The notes under the pieces were generated by a model. It did not search any database. It had not been told where the DNA came from and saw nothing but the letters and a program-made list of their open reading frames with translations. A program made the position numbers and the translations under genes. Shown one piece after another: positions 1 through 8,556 of a stretch of 64,000 bases of DNA. Numbering within the stretch: position 1 is the stretch's first letter; each line of letters begins with the position of its first letter. The stretch comes from an uncultured Rhodospirillaceae bacterium (GTDB taxonomy: Bacteria > Pseudomonadota > Alphaproteobacteria > Azospirillales > Azospirillaceae): positions 11,331-75,330 of the forward strand of contig CALBDS010000063.1 in the NCBI GenBank assembly GCA_937927415.1. Direction: 5' to 3'.

Positions 1-2
1 CC

Positions 3-353
3 ACCGCCGCGGGGGTGGAGCCGGCGCTGCTGGGCACCGGCCCGATCCCGGCGGTGCGCCGGCTGCTGGCCCGCAACCCGTCCCTGCGGCTGGAGGATCT
101 GGCGCAGGTGGAGTTCAACGAGGCCTTTGCGTCCCAGGTTCTCGCCTGCCTCGACACGCTGGGCCTGGACCCGGCGCTGGTGTGCCCCAACGGCGGGGCG
201 CTGGCGCTGGGGCATCCCTATGGCGCGTCGGGGGCGGTGCTGGTCACCCGCCTGTTCTCCGACCTTCCCCCCGGCGGGCTGGGGCTGGCAACGCTCGGCA
301 TCGGCGGCGGGCTGGGGCTGGCCACGCTGGTGGAGGCGGTGGGGGAGGGCTGA
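3..353 (+). CDS. Thiolase family protein, C-terminal fragment (5' end outside window)
   Basis: Only the last 116 or so codons are present and the frame is open from the window edge. Thiolases join or split acyl-CoAs. The fragment carries the C-terminal thiolase signatures NEAFA, NGGALALGHPYGASG (with the catalytic GHP histidine) and a terminal GIGGGLG loop. In canonical thiolases this last loop is CxGGG, and its cysteine is the acid/base residue; here the codon is GGC (Gly). The protein therefore looks thiolase-like but may not be a normal thiolase. It ends 15 bp before the stop of the convergent aminotransferase gene. The family is clear; substrate and activity are not. Confidence 0.85.
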   Translation, partial: TAAGVEPALLGTGPIPAVRRLLARNPSLRLEDLAQVEFNEAFASQVLACLDTLGLDPALVCPNGGALALGHPYGASGAVLVTRLFSDLPPGGLGLATLGIGGGLGLATLVEAVGEG

Positions 354-368
354 GCCTCCCCCCGGTCT

Positions 369-1703
369 TCACGCCACCTCCCGCAACACCTCCCCGATCA
401 GCCCCGTCATCTCGTCGATCTGCTCCTCCTCCACGATCAGCGGTGGGGACAGGGCGATGATGTCGCCGGTCACCCGGATCAGCAGGCCGCGTTCGAAGCA
501 GCGCACGAACACTTCATAGGCCCGCTTGCCGGGGCCGTCGGCCCGCGGCTCCAGTTCGATGGCGCCGACCAGGCCGATGCTGCGGGTGTCGATCACGTGC
601 GGGTGGTCGGCCAGACCGTGGATGGCGTCGGCCCAGCGGGATTCCAGGGCGTGGGCGCGGTCGAACAGCCCCTCGTCGGCATAGACGTCCAGCGTGGCTT
701 CCGCCGCCGCACAGGCCAGCGGGTGGGCGGAATAGGTGTAGCCGTGGAACAGCTCGATCACATGCTCCGGCCCGGTCATCAGGGCGTCGTGGACGTGGCC
801 GCGGGCGAACACGGCCCCCATGGGAACGGTGCCGTTGGTGATGCCCTTGGCGGTGGTCACCAGATCGGGGACCACCCCAAACCGCTCCACCCCGAACGAG
901 GCGCCCAGACGGCCGAAGCCGGTAATCACCTCGTCGAAGATCAGCAGGATGCCGTGACGGGCGGTGATGTCCCGCAGCCGTTCCAGATAGCCCACGGGGG
1001 GCAGCAGCACGCCGGTCGATCCGGCCACCGGCTCCACGATCACCGCGGCGATGGTGTCGGCGCCGTGCAGGGTCACCAGCCGTTCCAGATCCTCGGCCAG
1101 ATGGGCGCCCCAGGCGGGCTGTCCGCGGGTGTGGGGCTGGTGTTCGCGGCTGTAGGTGTGGGGCAGGTGGTCCACCCCCGCCAGCAGCGGGCCGAAGGTG
1201 CGGCGGTTGGACACGATGCCGCCCACCGAAATCCCGCCGAAGCCGACGCCGTGATAGCCGCGTTCCCGCCCGATCAGCCGGGTGCGCTGCCCCTCGCCGC
1301 GGGCGCGGTGGTAGGCGAGCGCGATCTTCAGCGCCGTGTCCACCGATTCGGAACCGGAGTTGGTGAAGAACACATGGTCCAGATCCCCCGGCATCAGGGC
1401 CGCCAGCCGTGACGCCAGCGCAAAGGCCCGCGGGTGGCCCATCTGGAAGGTGGGGGCGAAGTCCAGCTCCGCCGCCTGGGCCTGGATGGCGCGGACGATG
1501 GGCGCGCGGGCGTGGCCGGCGTTGCAGCACCACAGGCCGGCGGTGCCGTCGAGAACCCGGCGCCCGTCATGGGTGGTGTAGTGCATGCCCTCCGCCGAGG
1601 CCAGCAGGCGGGGGGCCGCCTTGAACTGGCGGTTGGCGGTGAACGGCATCCAGAACGCCGCCAGATCGTTGGGGCGCACGTCGCGTTCGGCGTCGATGGT
1701 CAT
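369..1703 (-). CDS. Omega-amino acid (beta-alanine) : pyruvate aminotransferase, PLP class III
   Basis: A 444-residue class III aminotransferase that would move the amino group of beta-alanine or similar omega-amino acids to pyruvate. The N-terminal FWMPFTANRQFK segment, LDGTAGLWCCNAGHAR, HVFFTNSGSESVDTALK, the RERGYHGV motif and LLIFDEVITGFGRLG follow the Pseudomonas beta-alanine:pyruvate transaminase pattern. The PLP lysine is Lys286 in TTAKGITNG. The start at 1703 is chosen because an AGAGGAGG ribosome-binding site lies a few bases upstream; the open frame runs further upstream but without homology. Convergent with the thiolase gene. Class is certain; substrate preference is inferred from similarity. 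Confidence 0.93.
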   Translation of the reverse strand: MTIDAERDVRPNDLAAFWMPFTANRQFKAAPRLLASAEGMHYTTHDGRRVLDGTAGLWCCNAGHARAPIVRAIQAQAAELDFAPTFQMGHPRAFALASRLAALMPGDLDHVFFTNSGSESVDTALKIALAYHRARGEGQRTRLIGRERGYHGVGFGGISVGGIVSNRRTFGPLLAGVDHLPHTYSREHQPHTRGQPAWGAHLAEDLERLVTLHGADTIAAVIVEPVAGSTGVLLPPVGYLERLRDITARHGILLIFDEVITGFGRLGASFGVERFGVVPDLVTTAKGITNGTVPMGAVFARGHVHDALMTGPEHVIELFHGYTYSAHPLACAAAEATLDVYADEGLFDRAHALESRWADAIHGLADHPHVIDTRSIGLVGAIELEPRADGPGKRAYEVFVRCFERGLLIRVTGDIIALSPPLIVEEEQIDEMTGLIGEVLREVA

Positions 1704-1889
1704 CGTTCCTCCTCTGTCCCGTCCCTGTTTTGTTTCCGGTTTGCGGGGCGTTTTGGGCGGCCCCCTTTGGCCGCCGGTACCATCTTGAGTCTGTTTTCTT
1801 ATCTTTGTCACCATACCTGCGGTTTCGTTTGCCCCTCAATCGCCGTCATCGTGTGGCGTTGCGGCGGGTTGATCGTGCGAGGGGTGGAT

Positions 1890-2540
1890 ATGCGCCGGAT
1901 GGGTGTTGGGATTGCCGTTGCGGCCGGGCTGTGCGGCGTGGCGGGCGGGGGGCATCCGGCCCTGGCCCAGGCCGCGCGGGTGGACACCATCAACGGCTGG
2001 GTCATGGTCTGTCAGGGGGAGGAGCCGATCCGCCGCTGCAGCGCCGCCCGACCCACCCCCTTCACCGACAGCCAGGGGCGGGAGCATGTGGTCACGCTCA
2101 GCCTGCTGCGGGATGGCGCCTGTACTACGCTGAGCGGGGTGTTCGACGAGCCGATCGATCTGGGGCGCCCGGTGTGGCTGGCGGTGGACGGCGGGCCGCG
2201 GCTGGAGTTCGCCGCCATCCTCCCCGATCCGCCGCGGACCCGCGTGGCGGCGGGGGAGGGTGCGGATTTCCGGCACTTCGTCAGCAAGGCGTCCAGCGGC
2301 GGCCCGCTGCTGGCCGCGGGCATGGTGAAGGAGCCGCGGCGGGTGGCCGTCACCTGCGCCGCCATGCGCGAGTTGCTGCCGCATCTGGCCGCCGGGGCCG
2401 CCCTGCGGCTGGAGTTCAGCCCCACCGGGCTGGCGCTGCGGGAACAGCCTTATCACTGGCCCGTCCTGTCCCGCCGGGCGGTGGATGTGCCCCTGGCCGG
2501 CGTGGTGGCCCGGCTGAACCATCATTTCCAGGTGCCCTGA
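1890..2540 (+). CDS. Secreted protein of unknown function, weakly IalB-like
   Basis: A 216-residue protein with a clear N-terminal signal peptide (Arg-Arg start, hydrophobic stretch rich in Gly, Ala and Val, ALAQA cleavage region near residue 28), so probably periplasmic. The mature start has a W-V-M-V-C pattern followed by further cysteines, which recalls invasion-associated-locus-B proteins, but the match is weak and I would not assign a function. ATG at 1890 is preceded by a GAGGGGTGG ribosome-binding site. It is divergent from the aminotransferase gene and followed by a strong hairpin at 2554-2590. Confidence 0.75.
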   Translation: MRRMGVGIAVAAGLCGVAGGGHPALAQAARVDTINGWVMVCQGEEPIRRCSAARPTPFTDSQGREHVVTLSLLRDGACTTLSGVFDEPIDLGRPVWLAVDGGPRLEFAAILPDPPRTRVAAGEGADFRHFVSKASSGGPLLAAGMVKEPRRVAVTCAAMRELLPHLAAGAALRLEFSPTGLALREQPYHWPVLSRRAVDVPLAGVVARLNHHFQVP

Positions 2541-2553
2541 GAGATTTCCCAAC

Positions 2554-2590
2554 GGCAAGGGGGCATCCCATCATGGAATGCCCCCTTGCC
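2554..2590. terminator. Perfect 13-bp inverted repeat, probable transcription terminator
   Basis: GGCAAGGGGGCAT at 2554-2566 pairs exactly with its complement at 2578-2590 across an 11-nt loop. It lies between two convergent genes, where a bidirectional terminator is expected. There is no good T tract on either side, so termination may be weak or factor-assisted. Confidence 0.6.
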
Positions 2591-2611
2591 GGAAACGTTT
2601 GGCTTGGAACC

Positions 2612-2812
2612 TCAGAAACCAATGACCCGTTGGACCATGCCGCCGTCGCAGGCCCCCATCCACGCGGCCATGGTGGGATCAAGCGCGGTCCACGCGCGCC
2701 GGCGCACGGCGATCTGACGGCGGCAATCCAGCGAGCAGTACAGCGGTGCCGGTCCCCGCCGGGACGCGCGCTTGAACGGACGTCCGCAGCAGGCGCAATA
2801 GAGGGTATCCAT
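2612..2812 (-). CDS. Small zinc-ribbon-like protein
   Basis: A 66-residue basic protein with two cysteine pairs: C-x-C-C near residues 6-9 (LYCACCGRPF) and a C-x3-C at YCSLDCRRQ, followed by an Arg-rich stretch. The spacing suggests one bound zinc and perhaps nucleic-acid or protein binding. The start at 2812 has a GGGAGGAAT ribosome-binding site. Short but well supported by its start signal and regular cysteines. Target unknown. Confidence 0.7.
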   Translation of the reverse strand: MDTLYCACCGRPFKRASRRGPAPLYCSLDCRRQIAVRRRAWTALDPTMAAWMGACDGGMVQRVIGF

Positions 2813-3149
2813 GGATTCCTCCCGGATGTGTGATCCGAATTTATCGTTTGTTTCTTTTCTTCTGCCGCCGATCCTGGATCAGAAAGCGGGTGGATGACCA
2901 GACCGCAAAAGGACATATGGCTAGGTGGAGTAGAAGAAACTGTTTTTTATGTTGATCGATCACCAATCAAATTCCAAGGAATTCGGGAAGAATCCTTCCA
3001 AGCGCGTCATTCTGACGCAAAGAACTTCTGGTGCACTGCCAGATGAAATGGTGCAGGGCAATATTCCACCTTCACCTATGCGCCTGTAACTTTCGCATAA
3101 CTGAATTTGAGTCTTATATCTTTCTGGGGTTGGAATCTGATCCGCCCCA
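2813..3149. other. Intergenic region upstream of nhaA, low GC in its centre
   Basis: About 340 bp without a convincing gene. The stretch 2830-3120 is clearly AT-richer than its surroundings. A possible + strand promoter is TTCGCA at 3092-3097, then 17 bp, then TATATC at 3115-3120, placed to transcribe the riboswitch candidate and nhaA; the match is modest. No repeat or insertion element was recognised. Confidence 0.4.
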
Positions 3150-3215
3150 TTGGCATGGGCTGCCGGCATCCCCATCTGACCCGGGAGACGCCGGGGATCA
3201 CGCGCCGACGGCCAA
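3150..3215 (+). promoter_or_regulatory. Candidate nhaA-I (Li+) riboswitch in the nhaA leader
   Basis: A compact GC-rich structured segment ends 45 nt before the nhaA start. TTGGC at 3150-3154 can pair with GCCAA at 3211-3215 to close it. Inside, ATCCCC at 3168-3173 pairs with GGGGAT at 3193-3198, and GCCGGC at 3162-3167 can pair with GCCGG at 3190-3194. The inner segment also contains CCCGGGAGACGCCGG. The nhaA-I class, reported as a lithium riboswitch, lies in just this position in alphaproteobacteria. The assignment rests on position and folding by eye; no covariance model was run. Confidence 0.55.
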
Positions 3216-3260
3216 CCTTCCCCATTCCTGGAACACCCGTGACACGAGGAGCCTTCAGCC

Positions 3261-4463
<1,203 letters not shown>

Positions 4464-4530
4464 CCGGGAACATCGGGGGGATCCGTGGGGTTGTTCCGAT
4501 CAGCACGCTTGAGCGAGGGAGCACACCCCC

Positions 4531-4692
4531 ATGGACCTGATCCGCATCATCCTGGCCCTGATCCTGCCGCCGCTGGGCGTCTTCATGCAGGTGGGATTCG
4601 GAAAGCATTTCTGGATCAACATCCTGTTGACGCTTTTGGGCTATTTTCCCGGCATCATCCACGCGCTCTATGTCATCGTGAAGGTCCGATGA
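4531..4692 (+). CDS. YqaE/Pmp3 family small membrane protein
   Basis: A 53-residue protein with two hydrophobic helices and the family pattern: ALILPPLGVFMQVGFG in the first half and FWINILLTLLGYFPGIIHALYVI in the second, joined by a short polar turn. Pmp3/YqaE proteins sit in the membrane and are linked to salt and membrane-potential stress in yeast, plants and bacteria; their chemical role is not settled. GAGGGAG precedes the ATG. Placement 67 bp after nhaA on the same strand suggests co-transcription in an ion-stress unit. It is easy to miss because it is so short. Confidence 0.85.
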   Translation: MDLIRIILALILPPLGVFMQVGFGKHFWINILLTLLGYFPGIIHALYVIVKVR

Positions 4693-4721
4693 CCCTGCGG
4701 GCGGCTTGACTTCGGGCGGGG

Positions 4722-4735
4722 TTGACGTGGATCAA
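4722..4735 (+). promoter_or_regulatory. FNR/FixK-type anaerobox upstream of hemN
   Basis: TTGAC-GTGG-ATCAA matches the palindromic FNR/FixK consensus TTGAT-N4-ATCAA at 9 of 10 defined bases. Its centre is about 42 bp before the hemN start codon. An oxygen-responsive site is expected for the oxygen-independent coproporphyrinogen oxidase. Confidence 0.75.
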
Positions 4736-4770
4736 GGACTTTTTCCGCCTCTCTTTGCACTGTGGCACCC

Positions 4771-6177
4771 ATGACCGTGATCGCTCCCCCCGCTTCGTGC
4801 TCTCCGGCCGCCGGCTTCGACGGGCTGGATGCCGCCCTTCTCGCCAAGTACGACGGCCTGCGCGTGCCGCGTTACACCAGCTATCCCACCGCGCCCCATT
4901 TCGGCCCGGCCGTGGGGCCGGAGCAGTACGCCGGCTGGCTGGCCCAGCTCGACACCGACCGCGCAGGCTCGCTTTACCTGCACGTGCCGTTCTGCAAGGC
5001 CATGTGCTGGTACTGTGGCTGCCACACCAAGATCGTGGCCCGCTATGACCCGATCGCCGAGTATCTGGGGCATCTGCGCCGGGAAATCGCGCTGGTGGCC
5101 GACACCCTGCCGGGCCGGCTGAAGATCCGCCACATCCATTTCGGCGGCGGCACGCCCACCATGATGGCGCCCGCCGATTTCGAATCCCTGATCGCGCTGC
5201 TGCGCCAGCGGTTCGACGTGCTGCCCGATGCGGAAATCGCGGTGGAGATCGACCCCCGCACCCTGACCGAGGAGATGGCGCAGGCGCTGGGCCGCGCCGG
5301 GGGCAACCGCGCCTCGCTGGGCGTGCAGGATTTCGACGAGGGGGTGCAGAAGGCGGTCAACCGTCTCCAGCCGCTGGCGATGACCGAGCGGGCGGTGACG
5401 TGGCTGCGTTCCAACGGCATCGGCGCCATCAACCTGGACCTGATGTACGGGCTGCCGCTGCAAACGGTGGACAGCGTGGCGCGGTCGGCGGAGATCGCGC
5501 TGGGCCTCGACCCCGCGCGTCTGGCGGTGTTCGGCTACGCCCATGTGCCGTGGATGAAGAGCCACCAGAAAAAGATCGACGAATCCGCCCTGGCCGACAG
5601 CTTGGGCCGCTGGCGCCAGTTCTCGGCCATTGCGTCGGTGCTGAACGCCGGGGGCTACCGCCTGATCGGGCTGGACCACTTCGCCCGGCCCGAGGACGAG
5701 CTGTCGGTGATGCAGGCGGCGGGCAAGCTGCACCGCAATTTCCAGGGCTACACCACCGACGACGCCGACATCCTGCTGGGTTTCGGCGCCTCCTCCATCG
5801 GCGAGCTGCCTCAGGGCTACATCCAGAACGCCGTTCCCTTCGACCAGTACGCCCAAGCCATCGAGGAAGGGCGCTTCGCCACCGCCAAGGGCTATGCGCT
5901 GGCCGGCGACGACCGGGTGCGGCGGGCGGCCATCGTGCGGCTGATGTGCGACCTGTCGGTGGATGTCGGTGCGGTGGCGGCGGCCCATGGCTATGATGCC
6001 GGCTTCTTCGATGCCGAACTGGCGGGCATGGGGGATCTGGTGGCCGACGGGGTGGCGGTGGTGGACGGGCGGCGGGTGACCGTGCCCGACAGCGCCCAGC
6101 CGCTGATGCGCATCGTCGCCGCCCGGTTCGACACCTATCTGTCCACCGGCGCCGGACGGCACAGCCGGGCGGTGTAA
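4771..6177 (+). CDS. hemN: Oxygen-independent coproporphyrinogen III oxidase (radical SAM)
   Basis: Converts coproporphyrinogen III to protoporphyrinogen IX in heme synthesis without oxygen, using radical SAM chemistry in the cytoplasm. The 468-residue protein has the N-terminal YDGLRVPRYTSYPTAPHF signature and the HemN-type 4Fe-4S motif C75-x3-C79-x2-C82 followed by Cys84. GGGTPT and INLDLMYGLP are also present. ATG 4771 is preferred; an in-frame GTG at 4762 is the alternative, and neither has a clear Shine-Dalgarno site. An FNR-type box lies directly upstream, so expression is probably raised at low oxygen. A hairpin terminator follows. Confidence 0.96.
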   Translation: MTVIAPPASCSPAAGFDGLDAALLAKYDGLRVPRYTSYPTAPHFGPAVGPEQYAGWLAQLDTDRAGSLYLHVPFCKAMCWYCGCHTKIVARYDPIAEYLGHLRREIALVADTLPGRLKIRHIHFGGGTPTMMAPADFESLIALLRQRFDVLPDAEIAVEIDPRTLTEEMAQALGRAGGNRASLGVQDFDEGVQKAVNRLQPLAMTERAVTWLRSNGIGAINLDLMYGLPLQTVDSVARSAEIALGLDPARLAVFGYAHVPWMKSHQKKIDESALADSLGRWRQFSAIASVLNAGGYRLIGLDHFARPEDELSVMQAAGKLHRNFQGYTTDDADILLGFGASSIGELPQGYIQNAVPFDQYAQAIEEGRFATAKGYALAGDDRVRRAAIVRLMCDLSVDVGAVAAAHGYDAGFFDAELAGMGDLVADGVAVVDGRRVTVPDSAQPLMRIVAARFDTYLSTGAGRHSRAV

Positions 6178-6183
6178 GGACCG

Positions 6184-6220
6184 GCCCTTATAAGAACGGA
6201 GTAATATAAGGGCTGTTTTT
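6184..6220 (+). terminator. Rho-independent terminator after hemN
   Basis: GCCCTTATA at 6184-6192 and TATAAGGGC at 6205-6213 form a 9-bp stem with a 12-nt loop, followed by TGTTTTT. Confidence 0.8.
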
Positions 6221-6266
6221 CATCGATTGCGCGTCTATGCCACACGAAATCTGTGCGCGGCGGGGG

Positions 6267-6272
6267 TATAAT
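6267..6272 (+). promoter_or_regulatory. Perfect -10 hexamer TATAAT before the HD-GYP gene
   Basis: TATAAT occurs 35 bp before the ATG at 6307. No good -35 is visible 16-18 bp upstream, so this is either an activator-dependent promoter or chance. If real, translation must start at 6307 and not at the ATG at 6271, which overlaps the hexamer. Confidence 0.4.
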
Positions 6273-6306
6273 GCCCGCCCGTTCGGATTGTTTCGTGGAT
6301 CATACG

Positions 6307-8280
6307 ATGAGCACGGCCTCGGCTTCTCTGGCATCCGATCACCATTCCGCGGCGGGCAAGCGTCCGGCGGTGGGCCGGGTGCTGGTGTGGGTGGCCGCTG
6401 CCACGGTCGGGGTGGTGGGGGCCTATGCCCTGAGCCGGCTGAACTATCTGCTGTTCCATGGCATCATCGAATCTTTCCGTGCGGTGGCGGCGTTCTGCAT
6501 CTTCGCCATCGCGTGGAGTTCGCGCCGTTTCCTGAAGGCCGGGAACGTCTGGTTCCTGGGTCTGTCCTTTGCCTGCACCGGCGTGGTGGTGCTGCTCCAC
6601 ATGCTGGCTTACAAGGGCATGGGGGTGTTTGCCGGGCAGGATACGGACCTTCCGACGCAATTGTGGGTGGCATCCCGCTGGGTGGTGGCGGTGGCGTTCG
6701 TCGTCACCGCCTTTGCCGACGGGCGGGAATTTCCCGTTGGCCCGTCGCTGGTGGCGGTTTTGGGCACCACGGCGGCGCTGGTGGCGTCCATCGTGGTCTG
6801 GGATGTCTTCCCCACCTGTTATGTAGAGGGTATCGGCCTGACCCCGTTCAAGCGGGGCAGCGAGCTGGCGGCGATGGTGCTGTTCGCCGTGGCCTATGCC
6901 GGTTTCCGCCGCGACGGGCACAGCCCGCGGCTGATGCGGCCGCTGCTGCTGAAGGGGGCGGTGATCGGCAATCTGCTGGGCAGTCTGGCGTTCAGCCTGT
7001 ACGTGGACGTCTATGGCGTGTTCAACTTCGCCGGGCACATCGCGGTGGCGGTGGCCGATGCCTTCGTGCTGGCGGCCTTTGTGCGCAGTGGCGTCATCCG
7101 CCCGCAGGAACTGGTGTTCTGGACCATCGAACAGGACCGTCAGGCCCTGGCCAGTGCCGTGGAACGCCAGGGCGTGGAGCTTCTGACCGCCGAAGCCGAA
7201 CTGGAGCAGGGCCACGCCGAACTGATGGACACCCGTCAGGCTCTGGACGCCGTACGGGCGCGCGAGGATGGCATCCTGGCCACGGTGGAGGAGGCGATCC
7301 TGTGCCTTGACCCCACGGGACGGATCACCTTCGCCAACCCCGCCGCCCTGCGTCTGCTGGGCGCTGACGGGCGGGTGGGGCAGATGCTGCCGCCGGTGCT
7401 GGCGCAGGTCCCGCTGGTGGCCGCGGTGCTGGCCGGTGGGCCGTGCCCGGCCTGCGGCAACTGTGACGTGCCGCTGCCCGCCGAGGATGGATCCCCCCGC
7501 ACGGTGGAGGTCAATGTCCGCCCGCTGCCGCCGGTGGCGGGGGATGCCGCGGTGCTGGTGGTGCGCGATGTGACCGGCCGCCGGACCATGGCCGAGCAGC
7601 AGGCCCGCCACGCCGAGGCCATGCGCCGTTCCCTGTTCGAAACCATCGGCATCGTCGCGCAGATGGTCACCGCCCGCGACCCCTACACCGCCGGGCACCA
7701 GCGGCGGGTGGCCGATCTGGCCGCCGCCATCGCCCGCGCGATGGGCATGGACGAGGATACCGTGACCGGCATCTTCCTGGCCGGTCAGGTGCACGACATC
7801 GGCAAGATCAGCATTCCGGCGGAGATGCTGAACCGTCCCGGCCGTCTCAGCCCGCTGGAATACGAGTTGATGAAGACCCACGTGCTGGCCGGGTACGACA
7901 TCCTGAAACACGCCGATCTGGCATGGCCCATCGCCACCATGATCGCCCAGCACCATGAAAAGCTGGACGGTTCGGGGTACCCTTATGGGCTGAAGGGGGA
8001 TGCGATTGTTCCCGGCGCCCGCATCCTGGCCGTCGCCGACATCATCGAGGCCATGGCGTCCCACCGGCCCTACCGCGCCGCGCTGGGCATCGACGCCGCC
8101 CTGGCGGAGGTGGAACGGCAGGCCGGGGTGACGCTGGACGCCGATGTCGTGGCCGCCTGTCTTGCCCTGTTCCGCAGCGGGCGCTATCAGCTGCCCGACA
8201 CCGCATCGTTCGGGGATGCGCCGCCGGTGCTGCGCCTTCAGCCCGGACCCGTGCCGGGATCGGTTGAGCAAAAGGGGTGA
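6307..8280 (+). CDS. MASE3-PAS-HD-GYP protein, probable cyclic-di-GMP phosphodiesterase
   Basis: A 657-residue membrane signalling protein. Residues about 20-250 hold seven or so hydrophobic segments with MASE3-like motifs (LFHGIIESFRA, LHMLAYKGMGVF). A short coiled linker and a PAS-like domain at about 320-422 follow. The C-terminal HD-GYP domain has the metal pair H496-D497 in HDIGK and HHEKLDGSGYP at 549-559, so the catalytic residues look intact and c-di-GMP hydrolysis is likely. The ligand sensed by MASE3 is unknown. A possible in-frame start at 6271 would overlap a TATAAT hexamer, so 6307 is preferred. Monocistronic between hemN and the SRP RNA. Confidence 0.9.
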   Translation: MSTASASLASDHHSAAGKRPAVGRVLVWVAAATVGVVGAYALSRLNYLLFHGIIESFRAVAAFCIFAIAWSSRRFLKAGNVWFLGLSFACTGVVVLLHMLAYKGMGVFAGQDTDLPTQLWVASRWVVAVAFVVTAFADGREFPVGPSLVAVLGTTAALVASIVVWDVFPTCYVEGIGLTPFKRGSELAAMVLFAVAYAGFRRDGHSPRLMRPLLLKGAVIGNLLGSLAFSLYVDVYGVFNFAGHIAVAVADAFVLAAFVRSGVIRPQELVFWTIEQDRQALASAVERQGVELLTAEAELEQGHAELMDTRQALDAVRAREDGILATVEEAILCLDPTGRITFANPAALRLLGADGRVGQMLPPVLAQVPLVAAVLAGGPCPACGNCDVPLPAEDGSPRTVEVNVRPLPPVAGDAAVLVVRDVTGRRTMAEQQARHAEAMRRSLFETIGIVAQMVTARDPYTAGHQRRVADLAAAIARAMGMDEDTVTGIFLAGQVHDIGKISIPAEMLNRPGRLSPLEYELMKTHVLAGYDILKHADLAWPIATMIAQHHEKLDGSGYPYGLKGDAIVPGARILAVADIIEAMASHRPYRAALGIDAALAEVERQAGVTLDADVVAACLALFRSGRYQLPDTASFGDAPPVLRLQPGPVPGSVEQKG

Positions 8281-8325
8281 TTGCGCCTCCGTAACGGTTT
8301 TTGACGCGGCACTGTCATCAAATCC

Positions 8326-8354
8326 TTGCAATCGCCGGCCCGTGGGCCGATAGT
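8326..8354 (+). promoter_or_regulatory. Probable promoter of the SRP RNA gene
   Basis: TTGCAA at 8326-8331, 17 bp, then GATAGT at 8349-8354, ending six bases before the inferred 5' end of the RNA at 8361. Spacing and position fit a sigma-70-type stable-RNA promoter. Confidence 0.5.
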
Positions 8355-8360
8355 GCGCGC

Positions 8361-8457
8361 GGGAGGCTGGCGGCGGACGGGTCCCTCGCCAACCCGGTCA
8401 GGTCCGGAAGGAAGCAGCCGCAACGAGTTACGGCTCGGGTCGTTCGTCCAGTCTCCC
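8361..8457 (+). ncRNA. ffs: 4.5S RNA of the signal recognition particle (bacterial small SRP RNA)
   Basis: The segment contains the near-invariant SRP RNA tip, GGTCAGGTCCGGAAGG followed by AAGCAGCC, around 8397-8419. The ends pair: GGGAGGCTGG at 8361-8370 with CCAGTCTCCC at 8448-8457, giving one long 97-nt hairpin. The RNA binds Ffh and targets membrane proteins to the translocon. Its place immediately upstream of dnaX is common in alphaproteobacteria. Confidence 0.95.
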
Positions 8458-8483
8458 ACCTCATTTCCCCTCGGTGGTTTTTT
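8456..8483 (+). terminator. Terminator after the SRP RNA
   Basis: CCACC at 8456-8460 pairs with GGTGG at 8473-8477, followed directly by six T residues. The stem is short but the T tract and position are right. Confidence 0.65.
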
Positions 8484-8556
8484 GAAGCCAAGACGGTGCC
8501 GGAACGCTATGGTGCGTCCGCCGTCTTTTGTCGTGTCTTCAGGGACCGGGTACAGC

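Noticed and set aside
6235..8331. A 698-codon minus-strand frame over the HD-GYP gene
   Set aside because: His/Gln/Arg-rich shadow translation; the plus-strand gene has complete domain motifs.
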